Assembly: GCA_030041115.1 (NCBI GenBank)
Contig: JASHOM010000077.1
Span: 1 to 50,695 of the forward strand
Direction: 5' to 3'
Source of the DNA: Vulcanimicrobiota bacterium
GTDB taxonomy: Bacteria; Vulcanimicrobiota; Vulcanimicrobiia; Vulcanimicrobiales; Vulcanimicrobiaceae
Length of the DNA stretch: 50,695 nt
Under the pieces are notes generated by a model. It searched no databases, had not been told where the DNA came from, and saw only the letters and a list, made by a program, of their open reading frames with translations. Below are positions 1 to 8,888 of the stretch, one piece after another. The position numbers and the translations under genes are program-made. Numbering within the stretch: position 1 is the stretch's first letter; each line of letters opens with the position of its first letter.

Positions 1-104
1 TCCACGCCCACCGCAAGGAGTGCGGCCGCCTTGCGGCTTGCCGCTAATCGCCCTAGCTTACCAGGGCTCTTGTGCGGCGGGGAGTTCTTGCTATGCTTAG
101 GCAT
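1..104 (-). CDS. N-terminal fragment of an unidentified protein (MPKHSKNSPPHKSPGKLGRLAASRKAAALLAVGV...), truncated by window edge
   Basis: ATG at 104 on minus strand, preceded by AAGGAGA; open to window edge. Too short to identify. Confidence 0.45.
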   Translation of the reverse strand, partial: MPKHSKNSPPHKSPGKLGRLAASRKAAALLAVGV

Positions 105-191
105 GGGGTCGGTCTCCTTTCATTGCACTTCGAGTGCGTCACGGGTACTTCGTTCAGAAGCCCGTTTTGGGGACCGGCCTTCTCATCCCAT

Positions 192-1820
192 CTAGACCTC
201 GGCGCCCAGCCCGGTGACGGCGCGCACTTGGAGCTGATCGAACATAGCTTCCGATTCGCGGTCGCGGGCGATCAGCGTGCCGAGGATCGCGCCGATCAGT
301 CCGACGGGAATGGAAACGATGCCGGGATTTTCGAGCGGGAAGAGCGCGTGCTTTCCCATCAGCACCGGACTGACGGCGATCAGCGCGAGCGATGAGATCA
401 AGCCCGCGAGCATTCCCACGGTTGCGCCAAACCGCGCAAACCGCCGCCACGAAAGCGCCAGCAAAATCACCGGCACGTTTGCGCTCGCCGCAACCGCAAA
501 GGCAAGGCCGACCAGGAACGCGACGTTGAAGCCGCGCAACGCGATCGAGAGTACGATCGCCATCGCAGCGACGATCAGCGCAGTGGCCCGCGCGACGAAA
601 AGGTGCTCCGTCTCATCGCCGTGGCCGTTTCGAATCAGACTAAACCAGATATCGTGCGCGAATGCCGACGACGCGGTGATCGTCAGGCCGGCGACGACCG
701 CCAAAATCGTCGCGAAGGCAACGGCCGCAACGAAGGCCGTCAACAGCGAGCCGCCGACCTCGTCGGCGAGCAGCGGCGCGGCGAGATTGCTGTCGACCTT
801 GGGCACGATGTAGCCGCTGCGCTCGAGCTGCGCGTCGAGCGCAGTTTCCTGCTGCGGGTGATGCGCGATGTACGAGATCGCCTGACCGGCGAACATCCGC
901 CGGCCGATATGATCCTTGCCGACGATCGTCGCCGCGCCGAGCCCCATGAAACTGGTCGTCAGATAGAACGTGCCGACCAAGGCCATCGCCCAAGCGACCG
1001 ACGTTCGTGCCGCCTTCGCCGAGGGCACCGTAAAGAAGCGCATCAAAATGTGCGGCAATCCCGCCGTTCCCAAGACCAGCGCGAGTCCGAGCGAGATCAG
1101 GTTCCAGGCGCCCAGCGTGCCGTGAAAGAGCAAGCCGGGTTGCAACAGGTTGACCGATGCTCCTCCGGCCCGCACGGCTGCGGCCGCGCCGAAGAAATCG
1201 CCGAGCGAGAAATGAAAGTGCGCCGCCGCCAGCAGCGAGAGGGCGAGCGCCGTCAGCAACAGCAGGCCGGCCTTGATCGTCTGCACCCATGTGGTTGCCA
1301 GCATTCCCCCGAAGAGAACGTAGACGAGCATCAGGACGCCGACCGCGACGATCCCGGCGACGTCGCCGAGCTGCGGAAGCAGCAGATTGACCAGCGCGCT
1401 CACGCCGACCATCTGCGCGATCAAGTAAAAGATCGTGATCGCGAGCGTCGAGAGCGCGGCGATGGCGCGCACCCCGCGCCCTCGCAGTCTGAACGACATG
1501 AGATCGGCAACCGTATACTTCCCCGTATTGCGCAGCGGTTCGGCGACGAGAAAGAGCACGGCGAGATACGCCACCAGCCACCCGACGGAGTACATGAAGC
1601 CGTCGAATCCATAAAAAGCCACCAGTCCGGTAACGCCGAGAAACGAGGCGGCCGAAACGTAATCGCCGGCGATTGCCCAACCGTTCTGCAATCCGCCGAT
1701 GCGGCGGTGGGCGGCGTAGAAGCCGCGGCTGGTTTGGCTCTGACCCGAAGCCCAATAGGTGACGACGAGCGTGATGCCCACGAAGATCGCAAACATCACC
1801 AGCGACGGACGAGGGGTCAT
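192..1820 (-). CDS. actP: Sodium:solute symporter family, cation/acetate symporter (ActP-like)
   Basis: 542 aa polytopic ORF with SSS-family motifs (GDYVSAASFLG, GKYTVADLMSFR); preceded by a DUF485 gene, the usual actP partner. Confidence 0.85.
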   Translation of the reverse strand: MTPRPSLVMFAIFVGITLVVTYWASGQSQTSRGFYAAHRRIGGLQNGWAIAGDYVSAASFLGVTGLVAFYGFDGFMYSVGWLVAYLAVLFLVAEPLRNTGKYTVADLMSFRLRGRGVRAIAALSTLAITIFYLIAQMVGVSALVNLLLPQLGDVAGIVAVGVLMLVYVLFGGMLATTWVQTIKAGLLLLTALALSLLAAAHFHFSLGDFFGAAAAVRAGGASVNLLQPGLLFHGTLGAWNLISLGLALVLGTAGLPHILMRFFTVPSAKAARTSVAWAMALVGTFYLTTSFMGLGAATIVGKDHIGRRMFAGQAISYIAHHPQQETALDAQLERSGYIVPKVDSNLAAPLLADEVGGSLLTAFVAAVAFATILAVVAGLTITASSAFAHDIWFSLIRNGHGDETEHLFVARATALIVAAMAIVLSIALRGFNVAFLVGLAFAVAASANVPVILLALSWRRFARFGATVGMLAGLISSLALIAVSPVLMGKHALFPLENPGIVSIPVGLIGAILGTLIARDRESEAMFDQLQVRAVTGLGAEV

Positions 1821-2149
1821 CGCTCGGCGTCCGTCAGCTCGGCGGTTTCACGTCTGCGGATTCGCGCGGCTCGCACGTCGAAGCCGAGCGATCGGCGCAG
1901 ATAGACTGCGAGCAGGATCCACGCCATCGCGAACTGGGAAAGCGCGAAACAGTAGGCCAGCGTCAGCGGTCCGAGGACCGGCCGGCTCATGACCCGAGGC
2001 AGCCAGCCCACCGTGACGGGCAGCGCCAAGTAGTAGGCGATGAAGAAGACGGTGGCGGGAATTACGAACCGGCGCCGCGAGCGCAGCAGCGAGCGAAACT
2101 CCGGCGTCGCCGCGACCGCTTGCCAGCGCGTAGGGCGAGCGTGATGCAT
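1817..2149 (-). CDS. DUF485 family small membrane protein (YjcH-like)
   Basis: MHHARPTRWQAVAATPEFRSLLRSRRRFVIPATVFFIAYYLALPV..., two TM segments; ORF-track start is too long. ATG overlaps the sufU stop (TGATG). Confidence 0.8.
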   Translation of the reverse strand: MHHARPTRWQAVAATPEFRSLLRSRRRFVIPATVFFIAYYLALPVTVGWLPRVMSRPVLGPLTLAYCFALSQFAMAWILLAVYLRRSLGFDVRAARIRRRETAELTDAER

Positions 2150-2538
2150 CACTCTTCGTCGGGCCAGCCGGCGAGCTCGCCGATCGCCGCGCTCTTGAGG
2201 ACGCGCAGACCGAGCATCGCGCATTTCATCCGGGTCGGACTTATTCCGATGCCGACGTCCTCGAGCACGGCATCCTTGGAAAGCTTCGCAATCTCGGCCA
2301 ACGTCATCCCTTTGACGCGTTCGGTCAGCATCGAGGCCGCGGCCTGACTGATCGCGCACCCTTTGCCCGAGAATCGCACCTCGCCCACTCTCCCGCCGTC
2401 GACTTTGAGCTGCATGCGGATCTGGTCGCCGCAGAGCGGATTGAGATCCTCGGCTTCGACATCGGCATTCGCGAGTTCACCGAAATTGCGTGGATGGCGA
2501 TAATGGTCGAGGATGTAGTCGCGGTAGAAGTCGTCCAC
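2149..2538 (-). CDS. sufU: SUF-type Fe-S assembly scaffold/sulfurtransferase SufU
   Basis: VDDFYRDYILDHYRHPRNFG...LCGDQIRM...GCAISQAAASMLTE...RMKCAMLGLRVL: three Cys plus Asp pattern of SufU; GTG start. Confidence 0.9.
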   Translation of the reverse strand: MDDFYRDYILDHYRHPRNFGELANADVEAEDLNPLCGDQIRMQLKVDGGRVGEVRFSGKGCAISQAAASMLTERVKGMTLAEIAKLSKDAVLEDVGIGISPTRMKCAMLGLRVLKSAAIGELAGWPDEE

Positions 2539-2561
2539 GAGGACAGCCGGCTCCGAGCGCC

Positions 2562-3806
2562 TCAGATCCCGAAGACGCGGGCCGCTTTTTCGAGTCCCAC
2601 GCAAAGCGCGTCGACGTCCGCTTCGGTGTTGTAAACGTAGAACGACGCGCGCGCCGTGGCAGCCCATCCCATCTTGTCCATCAACGGCATCGTACAGTGG
2701 TGTCCGGCGCGAACGCAGACTCCTTCCGTGTCCAGGATCGAGGCGAGGTCATGAGCGTGAACGTCGGCCAAGTTGAATGAGATGACGCCCGAGATCAGCT
2801 CGGGGTCGCGGGCTCCGTAAATCTCCAATCCGCGTCGCTCGAACGGCGCAAGGCGCTCGAGCGCATAGGCGGTCAGCAGCCGCTCGTGCTCGCGTACCCA
2901 CGGCATGCCGACGCGCTCGAGGTAATCGACCGCGACGCCGAAGGCGATGGCGTCGGCGATGTTGCTCGTCCCGGCCTCGAATTTTCGCGGAGGATCGCTA
3001 AAGGTCGAGTGCGCGTACTCGACCTTGCGGATCATGTCGCCGCCGAAAAAGAAGGGGGGCATCGCCTCGAGCAGGTCGCGCTTTCCGTAGAGAACGCCGA
3101 TGCCGGTGGGCCCCAGCATCTTGTGGCCGCTGAACGTGTAAAAATCGCAGTCGAGCGCCTTCATGTCGACCGGGAGATGCGGCGCGCCTTGCGCGCCGTC
3201 CACGAGGACGACCGCGCCGGCGGCGTGAGCGCGGGAAACGATCGTGTCGAGCGGCAAGATGGTTCCGAGCGTGTTGCTGACGTGCGCGGCGGCGACGATC
3301 TTGCAGCCGTCGAGCAGCTCGTCGAGGTCGTCGAGAACGTAGAGGCCGCGCTCGTCGACGGGAATGAAGCGCAGTTCCGCGCCCGAGCGCTGCGCGAGGA
3401 GCTGCCACGGCACGAGATCGGAATGATGCTCCAGCTCGGTCAGGAGAATTGCATCGCCGGCGCGCAGGTTCGCGTTACCCCACGAGTACGCGACCAAATT
3501 GATCGCCTCGGTCGTGTTGCGAACCCAAACGACCTCGGAAACGTCCGCGCCGATGAAACGGGCTATTTTGACGCGCGCCGCTTCGTACTCCGCGGTCGCG
3601 CGAGCCGCGATCTCGTAGACGCCGCGATGGATGTTAGCGTTGTACTGCTCGTAATAATCGACCAACGCCGCAATGACCGCCCGTGGCTTCTGGGAGGTCG
3701 CGGCCGAATCGAGGTAGACCAGCCGCTTACCGCGCGACGTGGGTCGAGCAAGGATCGGAAAGTCGGCGGCGATCCGCTCGACCCTGCGTTCCGCCGTTAC
3801 CGTCAC
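2562..3806 (-). CDS. sufS: Cysteine desulfurase SufS
   Basis: PLP aminotransferase V motifs: YLDSAATSQKP, NANIHRGVYEIA, FSGHKMLGPTGIGVLYG, VCVRAGHHCTMPLM. GTG start overlaps the sufD stop; the 728 aa ORF extension is spurious. Confidence 0.95.
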   Translation of the reverse strand: MTVTAERRVERIAADFPILARPTSRGKRLVYLDSAATSQKPRAVIAALVDYYEQYNANIHRGVYEIAARATAEYEAARVKIARFIGADVSEVVWVRNTTEAINLVAYSWGNANLRAGDAILLTELEHHSDLVPWQLLAQRSGAELRFIPVDERGLYVLDDLDELLDGCKIVAAAHVSNTLGTILPLDTIVSRAHAAGAVVLVDGAQGAPHLPVDMKALDCDFYTFSGHKMLGPTGIGVLYGKRDLLEAMPPFFFGGDMIRKVEYAHSTFSDPPRKFEAGTSNIADAIAFGVAVDYLERVGMPWVREHERLLTAYALERLAPFERRGLEIYGARDPELISGVISFNLADVHAHDLASILDTEGVCVRAGHHCTMPLMDKMGWAATARASFYVYNTEADVDALCVGLEKAARVFGI

Positions 3807-5023
3807 GTGAGTTTCTCCGCTACGGCCGCACGGATCTCGTCGCGAAGTTCCGGCGACGGAAAACACTCGATCGCGGGTTCGAAGAAGGCCAACGCGATCA
3901 TCCGTTCGGCGGCCGAAGTCTCGATGCCGCGACTCTCCATATAGAAAATCTGCTCGGCGTCGATCGCGCCGACCGTCGCGCCGTGATAGGCTTTCACGTC
4001 GTTGGCGCCGATCTCGAGCGCCGGTACGGAATCGACGTGCGCCAACGGGGAGAGGAGCAAAGCATCGTCGCGCAACCGCGCGTCGCTCCCTTGCGCGTGC
4101 GGCGCGATGCGGATGTTCCCCAAGAAGCGCGCCTGGCCGCGCTCGCGCGCGGCCGATTTGACGAGCGTTTCGGAGGTGGCTTCGGGTGCGCGATGCTCGA
4201 CCGTGCTCACGAGGTCGACGTGTTGAGCGTGGCGCGGAAAGAAGAGCGCCGCGATTCGCGCGTCCGCTCCCGGCTCTTCGATTGCGACGTGAAGATCGCC
4301 GGCCGAAAGTTCGCCCCCGAGCTCGGCCACGCTCCACGCCATGCGCGAGTCGCGGCCCGGACGCGCCGCCCGGCTCGAAATGATGCGAGCATCGGCGTCC
4401 GCCTGCTGCACCGCTGCGTACGTCACGTCGGCGTGTTCCGCGCTGACCACCTCGGTCGCGCCGCAAACGAAGGCTCCGGGACCGCCGCGCACGCGCTCGA
4501 CGACCGTGACGCGCGCGCCGCGATCGGCGAGCACGACGGTCCAGGGAAAGATAGCGGCGCGCGCCGGGGAGTCGTAGCGAATCTCGATCGGCTCGTCGCA
4601 GGCGTGGTCTGCCGGCACGTAGGCGAAGAAGCCGAGACCGGTAAAGGCCCGCGCGAGCGCTCCGAACTTCGTCGCGGCGATTCCGCTCGTGTCGAAAGCC
4701 CGGGCAAGCAGTTGCGGATGCTCGCGGGCCGCGGTAGCGAGATCGCAAACGACCGCGGCCGGGTCCCGGCTCGTGATGCTCGCCGTCCCCGCGCCGGGCT
4801 CGATCTGCGCGGCCGGCGGAGCGATCGTTTCGAAGTCAACTCGCCAAAAGCGGCCGGGCTTCTCACGGCCGCTGGGCAGCGCGAAGAATCGGTCGAGTGC
4901 GCGATAGCGTTGCTCGAGGCCGAACTGCGAACGATCGAATGCGTCGAGCCGCCGGTAGAGATCGTGGCTTCCGGCGCGCGATCCCAGAGCGCTAGACAAC
5001 CGCGCCTGTCCTGTGCTTGTCAT
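3803..5023 (-). CDS. sufD: Fe-S cluster assembly protein SufD (SufBD family)
   Basis: C-terminal KAYHGATVGAIDAEQIFYMESRGI motif typical of SufD; located between sufC and sufS. Confidence 0.9.
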   Translation of the reverse strand: MTSTGQARLSSALGSRAGSHDLYRRLDAFDRSQFGLEQRYRALDRFFALPSGREKPGRFWRVDFETIAPPAAQIEPGAGTASITSRDPAAVVCDLATAAREHPQLLARAFDTSGIAATKFGALARAFTGLGFFAYVPADHACDEPIEIRYDSPARAAIFPWTVVLADRGARVTVVERVRGGPGAFVCGATEVVSAEHADVTYAAVQQADADARIISSRAARPGRDSRMAWSVAELGGELSAGDLHVAIEEPGADARIAALFFPRHAQHVDLVSTVEHRAPEATSETLVKSAARERGQARFLGNIRIAPHAQGSDARLRDDALLLSPLAHVDSVPALEIGANDVKAYHGATVGAIDAEQIFYMESRGIETSAAERMIALAFFEPAIECFPSPELRDEIRAAVAEKLT

Positions 5024-5768
5024 CCCGGATTTTATCGTAGCCTTCGCGCTCGATGCGGTTCGCGAGATCGTGCCCGCCGGTCATGACGATGCGTCCGTCA
5101 ATCATTACGTGAACGATATCGGGAACGACGTACTGCAGAATTCGCGGGTAATGCGTAATGATGAGAAAGCCGGTGTTTCGTCCTTCGTCGCTCTCCCGGA
5201 GCGCCGCGATCGAGCGGCCGACGTCCTTGAGAGCATCGATGTCGAGGCCCGAATCGGTCTCGTCCATGATCGCATATTTCGGCGCGAGCACGGCGAGTTG
5301 GAGCATCTCCAGCCGCTTCTTCTCTCCTCCGGAGAAACCGTCGTTGAGGTAGCGTCCCATGAAGGAGGGATCGATGCCGAGCTGCTCCATCTTCTCCAGC
5401 AGGAGCGCCCGGAACTTCGCCGGCGGGAGATCGCCCGGGCGCTCGGCCTGCCGGGCCGCGTGCAGGAAGTTCGCGACCTTCACACCCGGGATTGACGCCG
5501 GGTATTGAAAGGATAGAAAGAGGCCGGCGCGGGCGCGCTTGTCGGGGCTCAGAGCGAAGAGGTCCTCGCCGTCGAGCGTCGCGCCGCCGGTTACTTCGTA
5601 CTGCGGATGTCCGGTGAGCGAGAGGGCGAGCGTCGATTTGCCGCTGCCGTTGGGGCCCATCAGACCGTGGACCCGCCCCGGTTCGACCGTGAGATCGATG
5701 CCTTTCAAAATTTCGTTGCCGGCAACGCGGCAGCGGAGGTTGGCGATACGAAGACCTAGCTCGGGCAT
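4992..5768 (-). CDS. sufC: Fe-S cluster assembly ATPase SufC
   Basis: ABC ATPase: GPNGSGKST, FSGGEKKRLEMLQ, DETDSGLDIDAL; SufC-specific context. Confidence 0.95.
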   Translation of the reverse strand: MPELGLRIANLRCRVAGNEILKGIDLTVEPGRVHGLMGPNGSGKSTLALSLTGHPQYEVTGGATLDGEDLFALSPDKRARAGLFLSFQYPASIPGVKVANFLHAARQAERPGDLPPAKFRALLLEKMEQLGIDPSFMGRYLNDGFSGGEKKRLEMLQLAVLAPKYAIMDETDSGLDIDALKDVGRSIAALRESDEGRNTGFLIITHYPRILQYVVPDIVHVMIDGRIVMTGGHDLANRIEREGYDKIRDDKHRTGAVV

Positions 5769-5796
5769 GCGATTTATCGTAGCCGAGGCTCTCTTA

Positions 5797-5817
5797 GAAA
5801 GTCAAGGAAAAACTTTA
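5797..5817. promoter_or_regulatory. Candidate SufR operator: inverted repeat AAAGT-N9-ACTTT in the divergent sufC/sufR intergenic region
   Basis: GAAAGTcaaggaaaaACTTTAC between the sufC start (5768) and sufR start (5854). Confidence 0.35.
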
Positions 5818-5853
5818 CTATCTCCGCGCCTTCATGCTAGGATAGCGCGGTAG

Positions 5854-6495
5854 ATGCACGCCGACCGCTTCTTTCAAACGACCCGGGGAAAGATCGTCAG
5901 CGAGCTGCGCCGTCGCGGCTCGGCCTCGGCGACCGATTTGGCTCGGTCCTTCGGGCTGTCGCCCAACGCGGTCCGGCAGCAGCTCATGGTCTTGGAGCGC
6001 GACGGTTTGGTCGCCGAGACGCCGGTACGCCGGGGGCCCACCAAGCCGACGTATGAATTTTCGCTGACCTCCGAAGCGGACAAGCTTTTTCCGCAAGGCT
6101 ACGACAAGATGTTATCGGCGGTACTGCGCGAGGTGCGCAGCCAGTTCGGCACCGCCGGCGTCGAGCGAGTCTTCGAGGGCCTCTCGCGCCGCGCGATCGA
6201 ACGGGCGCGCCTCTCCGTAACCGCAAGCCGGCCGGAGGAGAAAATCGCGCAGCTGACCGAGATGCTGCGTCGCAGCGGCGTCGTCGCCGAATACAGTTTG
6301 ATCGACGGCGGATTTGCGCTGCACGAGCACAACTGCCCCTATTCGAGTGCGGCGAAGGAGCATCCGGAGGTCTGCCGGGTCATCCATCACGTCATCGACG
6401 AGACGATCGGCGGCGACCACGCGCAGACCGAGTCGTTAGCGCATGGCGGGAAAGAGTGTCGCTTCGAGCTTCGGCCCGATTTGATTTCGTCGTAG
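5854..6495 (+). CDS. sufR: SufR-like iron-sulfur-sensing transcriptional repressor
   Basis: N-terminal winged HTH (ASATDLARSFGLSPNAVRQQLMVLERDGLV); C-terminal C-X12-C...C cluster (HNCPYSSAAKEHPEVCRVI...GGKECRFEL); divergent from suf operon. Confidence 0.82.
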   Translation: MHADRFFQTTRGKIVSELRRRGSASATDLARSFGLSPNAVRQQLMVLERDGLVAETPVRRGPTKPTYEFSLTSEADKLFPQGYDKMLSAVLREVRSQFGTAGVERVFEGLSRRAIERARLSVTASRPEEKIAQLTEMLRRSGVVAEYSLIDGGFALHEHNCPYSSAAKEHPEVCRVIHHVIDETIGGDHAQTESLAHGGKECRFELRPDLISS

Positions 6496-6510
6496 CGCCG
6501 GCCCCATTGA

Positions 6511-6637
6511 ACTACTCACGTGAAGACGCTCGTCGCTCCCATCCTGGTCGCTCCTGCTGCTCCACTTTTTCGCAACTCCGGAGGAGGTACGACATCCTGT
6601 CTTTTGCGAAAAAGTTGGAGCCTTTACTTCGAGTAGT
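6511..6637. repeat. Nested long inverted repeat / structured element
   Basis: Outer arms ACTACTC-acgt-GAAG (6511-6525) and CTTC-GAGTAGT (6627-6637); inner arms GCTCCA-CTTTTTCGCAA (6559-6575) and TTGCGAAAAAGTTGGAGC (6604-6621) with one bulge. Confidence 0.7.
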
Positions 6638-6702
6638 CCAAAGGGGTCGGCGCGAGAGATTACAGTGAACCTTCGTCAAAGCGGGAATATGGTGAGATAA
6701 GC

Positions 6703-7185
6703 ATGGATTTTCCGAAGTTTCAGCGGCTAGTCGAAGAGCGGAGCGGATTTCGCACGATGGGGAATCCCACCGCGAGCGGCGAGTATTTCAGCGATTCCTG
6801 CGGCGACATGTACAATTTCTTCTTGAAAGTCGGGCCCGGCGCGGTGATCGAGGACATTTCCTACTTCACGACCGGCTGCGGATTCGGCACGGCGACGTGC
6901 AGCCTGGTCGTCGGTCTTGCCAAAGGCAAGACGATCGACGAGGCCGCGGCCATTGCGGCGATCGACGTCGAACGCGAGCTCGACGGTTATCCCGAGAAGA
7001 AGAAGGATTATCCGGAGCGTGCGCTCGAGGCGCTGCAGGTGGCAATTGCGGATTATCGCGCAAAAGTCGCCTCGGGTAACGTTCCCGATTTTGCGAAAAT
7101 GCCGCGCAGCGCCGCCCCATCGCCCGAGCGGGCGTCGTCCGGCAACGGCGCGAGCGAGCAAAAGCTCACTATCAACTTGCGCTAG
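6703..7185 (+). CDS. Divergent NifU/IscU-like Fe-S cluster scaffold protein
   Basis: DSCGDMYNFFLKV...TGCGFGTATCSLVVGLAKGKTIDEA: IscU/NifU_N-like core with CGD and GCG motifs; third canonical Cys absent. Confidence 0.75.
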   Translation: MDFPKFQRLVEERSGFRTMGNPTASGEYFSDSCGDMYNFFLKVGPGAVIEDISYFTTGCGFGTATCSLVVGLAKGKTIDEAAAIAAIDVERELDGYPEKKKDYPERALEALQVAIADYRAKVASGNVPDFAKMPRSAAPSPERASSGNGASEQKLTINLR

Positions 7186-7769
7186 GAGCCCCTCGTCGAG
7201 GGGTCGAGAACGTGTCCGCCGAGAGCAAAGCGGGCTGCGATCTCGTAACGCGACGTCTCGTGCGCGGGGTCGGCGAACGACTCGAAGAGCGCGAGCGCGT
7301 GGATTTGCACGTCTATCGGCGCAAACTCGATCGACGGAAGCGCGCGCTTCGATTCTTTGGTCCTGGCAATCGTCACGTGCGCGACCGGGTCGTCGCGGAA
7401 TTCGAAGCCGAGCTGGGCAAAAGCACGGCGGACGTCGCCCGCGAGCGATCGAAACCGCGGGCCTTGTTCTCGCGCGCCGACGTAGACGACGCGCGGGCGG
7501 CGCTCGTGCGGAAAGGCGCCCAGCTTATCGAGCGAAACGGCCAAGGGGGCCGAGCCGGCGGCGACGGTGCGGAGCGTCGAGACGATCCGGTCCAGCCGTG
7601 CCGGCTCGACGAAACCCAAAAATGCCAGCGTGACATGCAGCTTTTCGGGGGCTTCGTATTTGCCGGCCAAGCCGGCCCTGCGCAGTTCTTGAGCGATGGA
7701 GCTGCAAGCATGGCGCACGCGGTCATCGAGGTCGATTCCCACGAAGAGGCGCCGCTTGCGCTCATCCAT
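7182..7769 (-). CDS. thpR: RNA 2',3'-cyclic phosphodiesterase / 2'-5' RNA ligase family
   Basis: Two HxTx motifs: HVTLAFLG and HVTIARTKE; start MDERKRRLFVGIDL. Confidence 0.9.
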   Translation of the reverse strand: MDERKRRLFVGIDLDDRVRHACSSIAQELRRAGLAGKYEAPEKLHVTLAFLGFVEPARLDRIVSTLRTVAAGSAPLAVSLDKLGAFPHERRPRVVYVGAREQGPRFRSLAGDVRRAFAQLGFEFRDDPVAHVTIARTKESKRALPSIEFAPIDVQIHALALFESFADPAHETSRYEIAARFALGGHVLDPSTRGS

Positions 7770-8403
7770 CGCCGAGGTACGGATTGGAGACTCGTTCGGT
7801 CCCGATCGTCGTGAAGGGACCGTGCCCCGGAATGACCGGCGTGGCATCGCCGTAGGCCAGAAGCTTTGTGCGAATCGAGTCGACGAGCTCTTCCATGGAG
7901 GTGCCGCCGAGATCCCAGCGTCCGATCGATCCCGCAAAGAGCGTGTCGCCGGTGAGAAGCGCGACGTCGCGGCCATCGTCGATCTCGAAGCAGACGCTGC
8001 CGGGGGTGTGTCCGGGAGTGTGGAGCACGCGGCATCGCATGCTTCCCAGCTCCATCCGATCGCCGTCGTGCAACTCGCCGTCGAGCGCGACGACCGGCGG
8101 CGCGTGAGCGAGACCGAGCCAGCGCGCCTGCAGCGGCAGCGTTCGGTAGAGCGGCAGGTCCGCAGGGTGGAGCAAGGCGCTCGCGTGCGTGCGTTCGCGC
8201 AGCCTCCCGAGGTCGCCGACGTGATCGATGTGCGCGTGGGTATGGAGCAAGAACTTCGCGCGCCAGCCGTGCCGGTCGAGCCGGGCGGCGACCTCGTCCA
8301 CGCCGTCGCCGCCGTCGACCACGATCGCGTCGCCGCTCGCTTCATCGGCGACGATCGTACAGTTGCACGCCAGCGGTCCCACCGCAAACGTCAGCGACGT
8401 CAC
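7762..8403 (-). CDS. MBL-fold metallo-hydrolase (glyoxalase II-like)
   Basis: LLHTHAHIDHVGD, HTPGHTPGSVCF, TGDTLFAGSIGR, PGHGPFTTIGTE. Confidence 0.92.
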   Translation of the reverse strand: MTSLTFAVGPLACNCTIVADEASGDAIVVDGGDGVDEVAARLDRHGWRAKFLLHTHAHIDHVGDLGRLRERTHASALLHPADLPLYRTLPLQARWLGLAHAPPVVALDGELHDGDRMELGSMRCRVLHTPGHTPGSVCFEIDDGRDVALLTGDTLFAGSIGRWDLGGTSMEELVDSIRTKLLAYGDATPVIPGHGPFTTIGTERVSNPYLGDG

Positions 8404-8405
8404 CG

Positions 8406-8888
8406 CTACTCCACGTGGATGCCGAAATCGTGGAAGCCGCCGTTGAAGTAGCCCAGCGGCGACCCGGGCCGCGCGCCGCAGGATACCACATGTCCGATGA
8501 AGATCGAGTGCGAACCGAACTGATATTCGTGCGCGAGCTCGCAGTCGAAGTGCGCGAGCGTGCCGCCGAGCACCGGCGCGCCCGTCGCATCGGTTGCGTA
8601 GGCGATCTCGGCGAACTGACGGTCGCGCACTTTTCCCGAGAAATGCTCGGCAAGCCGGCGCTGATCGCCGGCAAGTACGTTGACGCAGAAGACGCGCGAG
8701 CTCGAGATGAAGAGATAGCTGCGCGCCTCGCGGTTGATGCAGATCAAGAGCGACGGCGGATCGACCGAGACGCTCGCGAAGGCGTTGACCGTGATGCCGC
8801 GAGGCTCCCCCTCTTTGAGAGTCGTGACGACGGTGACGCCGGTTGGAACGCGACGCATCGCGTGCCGGAAGGCTGCCGCGCTGGTCAT
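8406..8888 (-). CDS. Flavin reductase family protein
   Basis: FRHAMRRVPTGVTVVTT...GITVNAFASVSVDPPSLLICIN...FCVNVLAGDQ signature. Confidence 0.9.
   Translation of the reverse strand: MTSAAAFRHAMRRVPTGVTVVTTLKEGEPRGITVNAFASVSVDPPSLLICINREARSYLFISSSRVFCVNVLAGDQRRLAEHFSGKVRDRQFAEIAYATDATGAPVLGGTLAHFDCELAHEYQFGSHSIFIGHVVSCGARPGSPLGYFNGGFHDFGIHVE

Noticed and set aside
603-1904. 433 aa plus-strand ORF opposite actP
   Set aside because: Arg/Asp/Gln-rich antisense translation typical of high-GC DNA; the opposite strand encodes a clear SSS transporter.
2562-4748. 728 aa SufS ORF as a possible fusion protein
   Set aside because: N-terminal 314 aa are Arg/Ser-rich read-through of the sufD region in the wrong frame; the SufS start (GTG 3806) overlaps the sufD stop.
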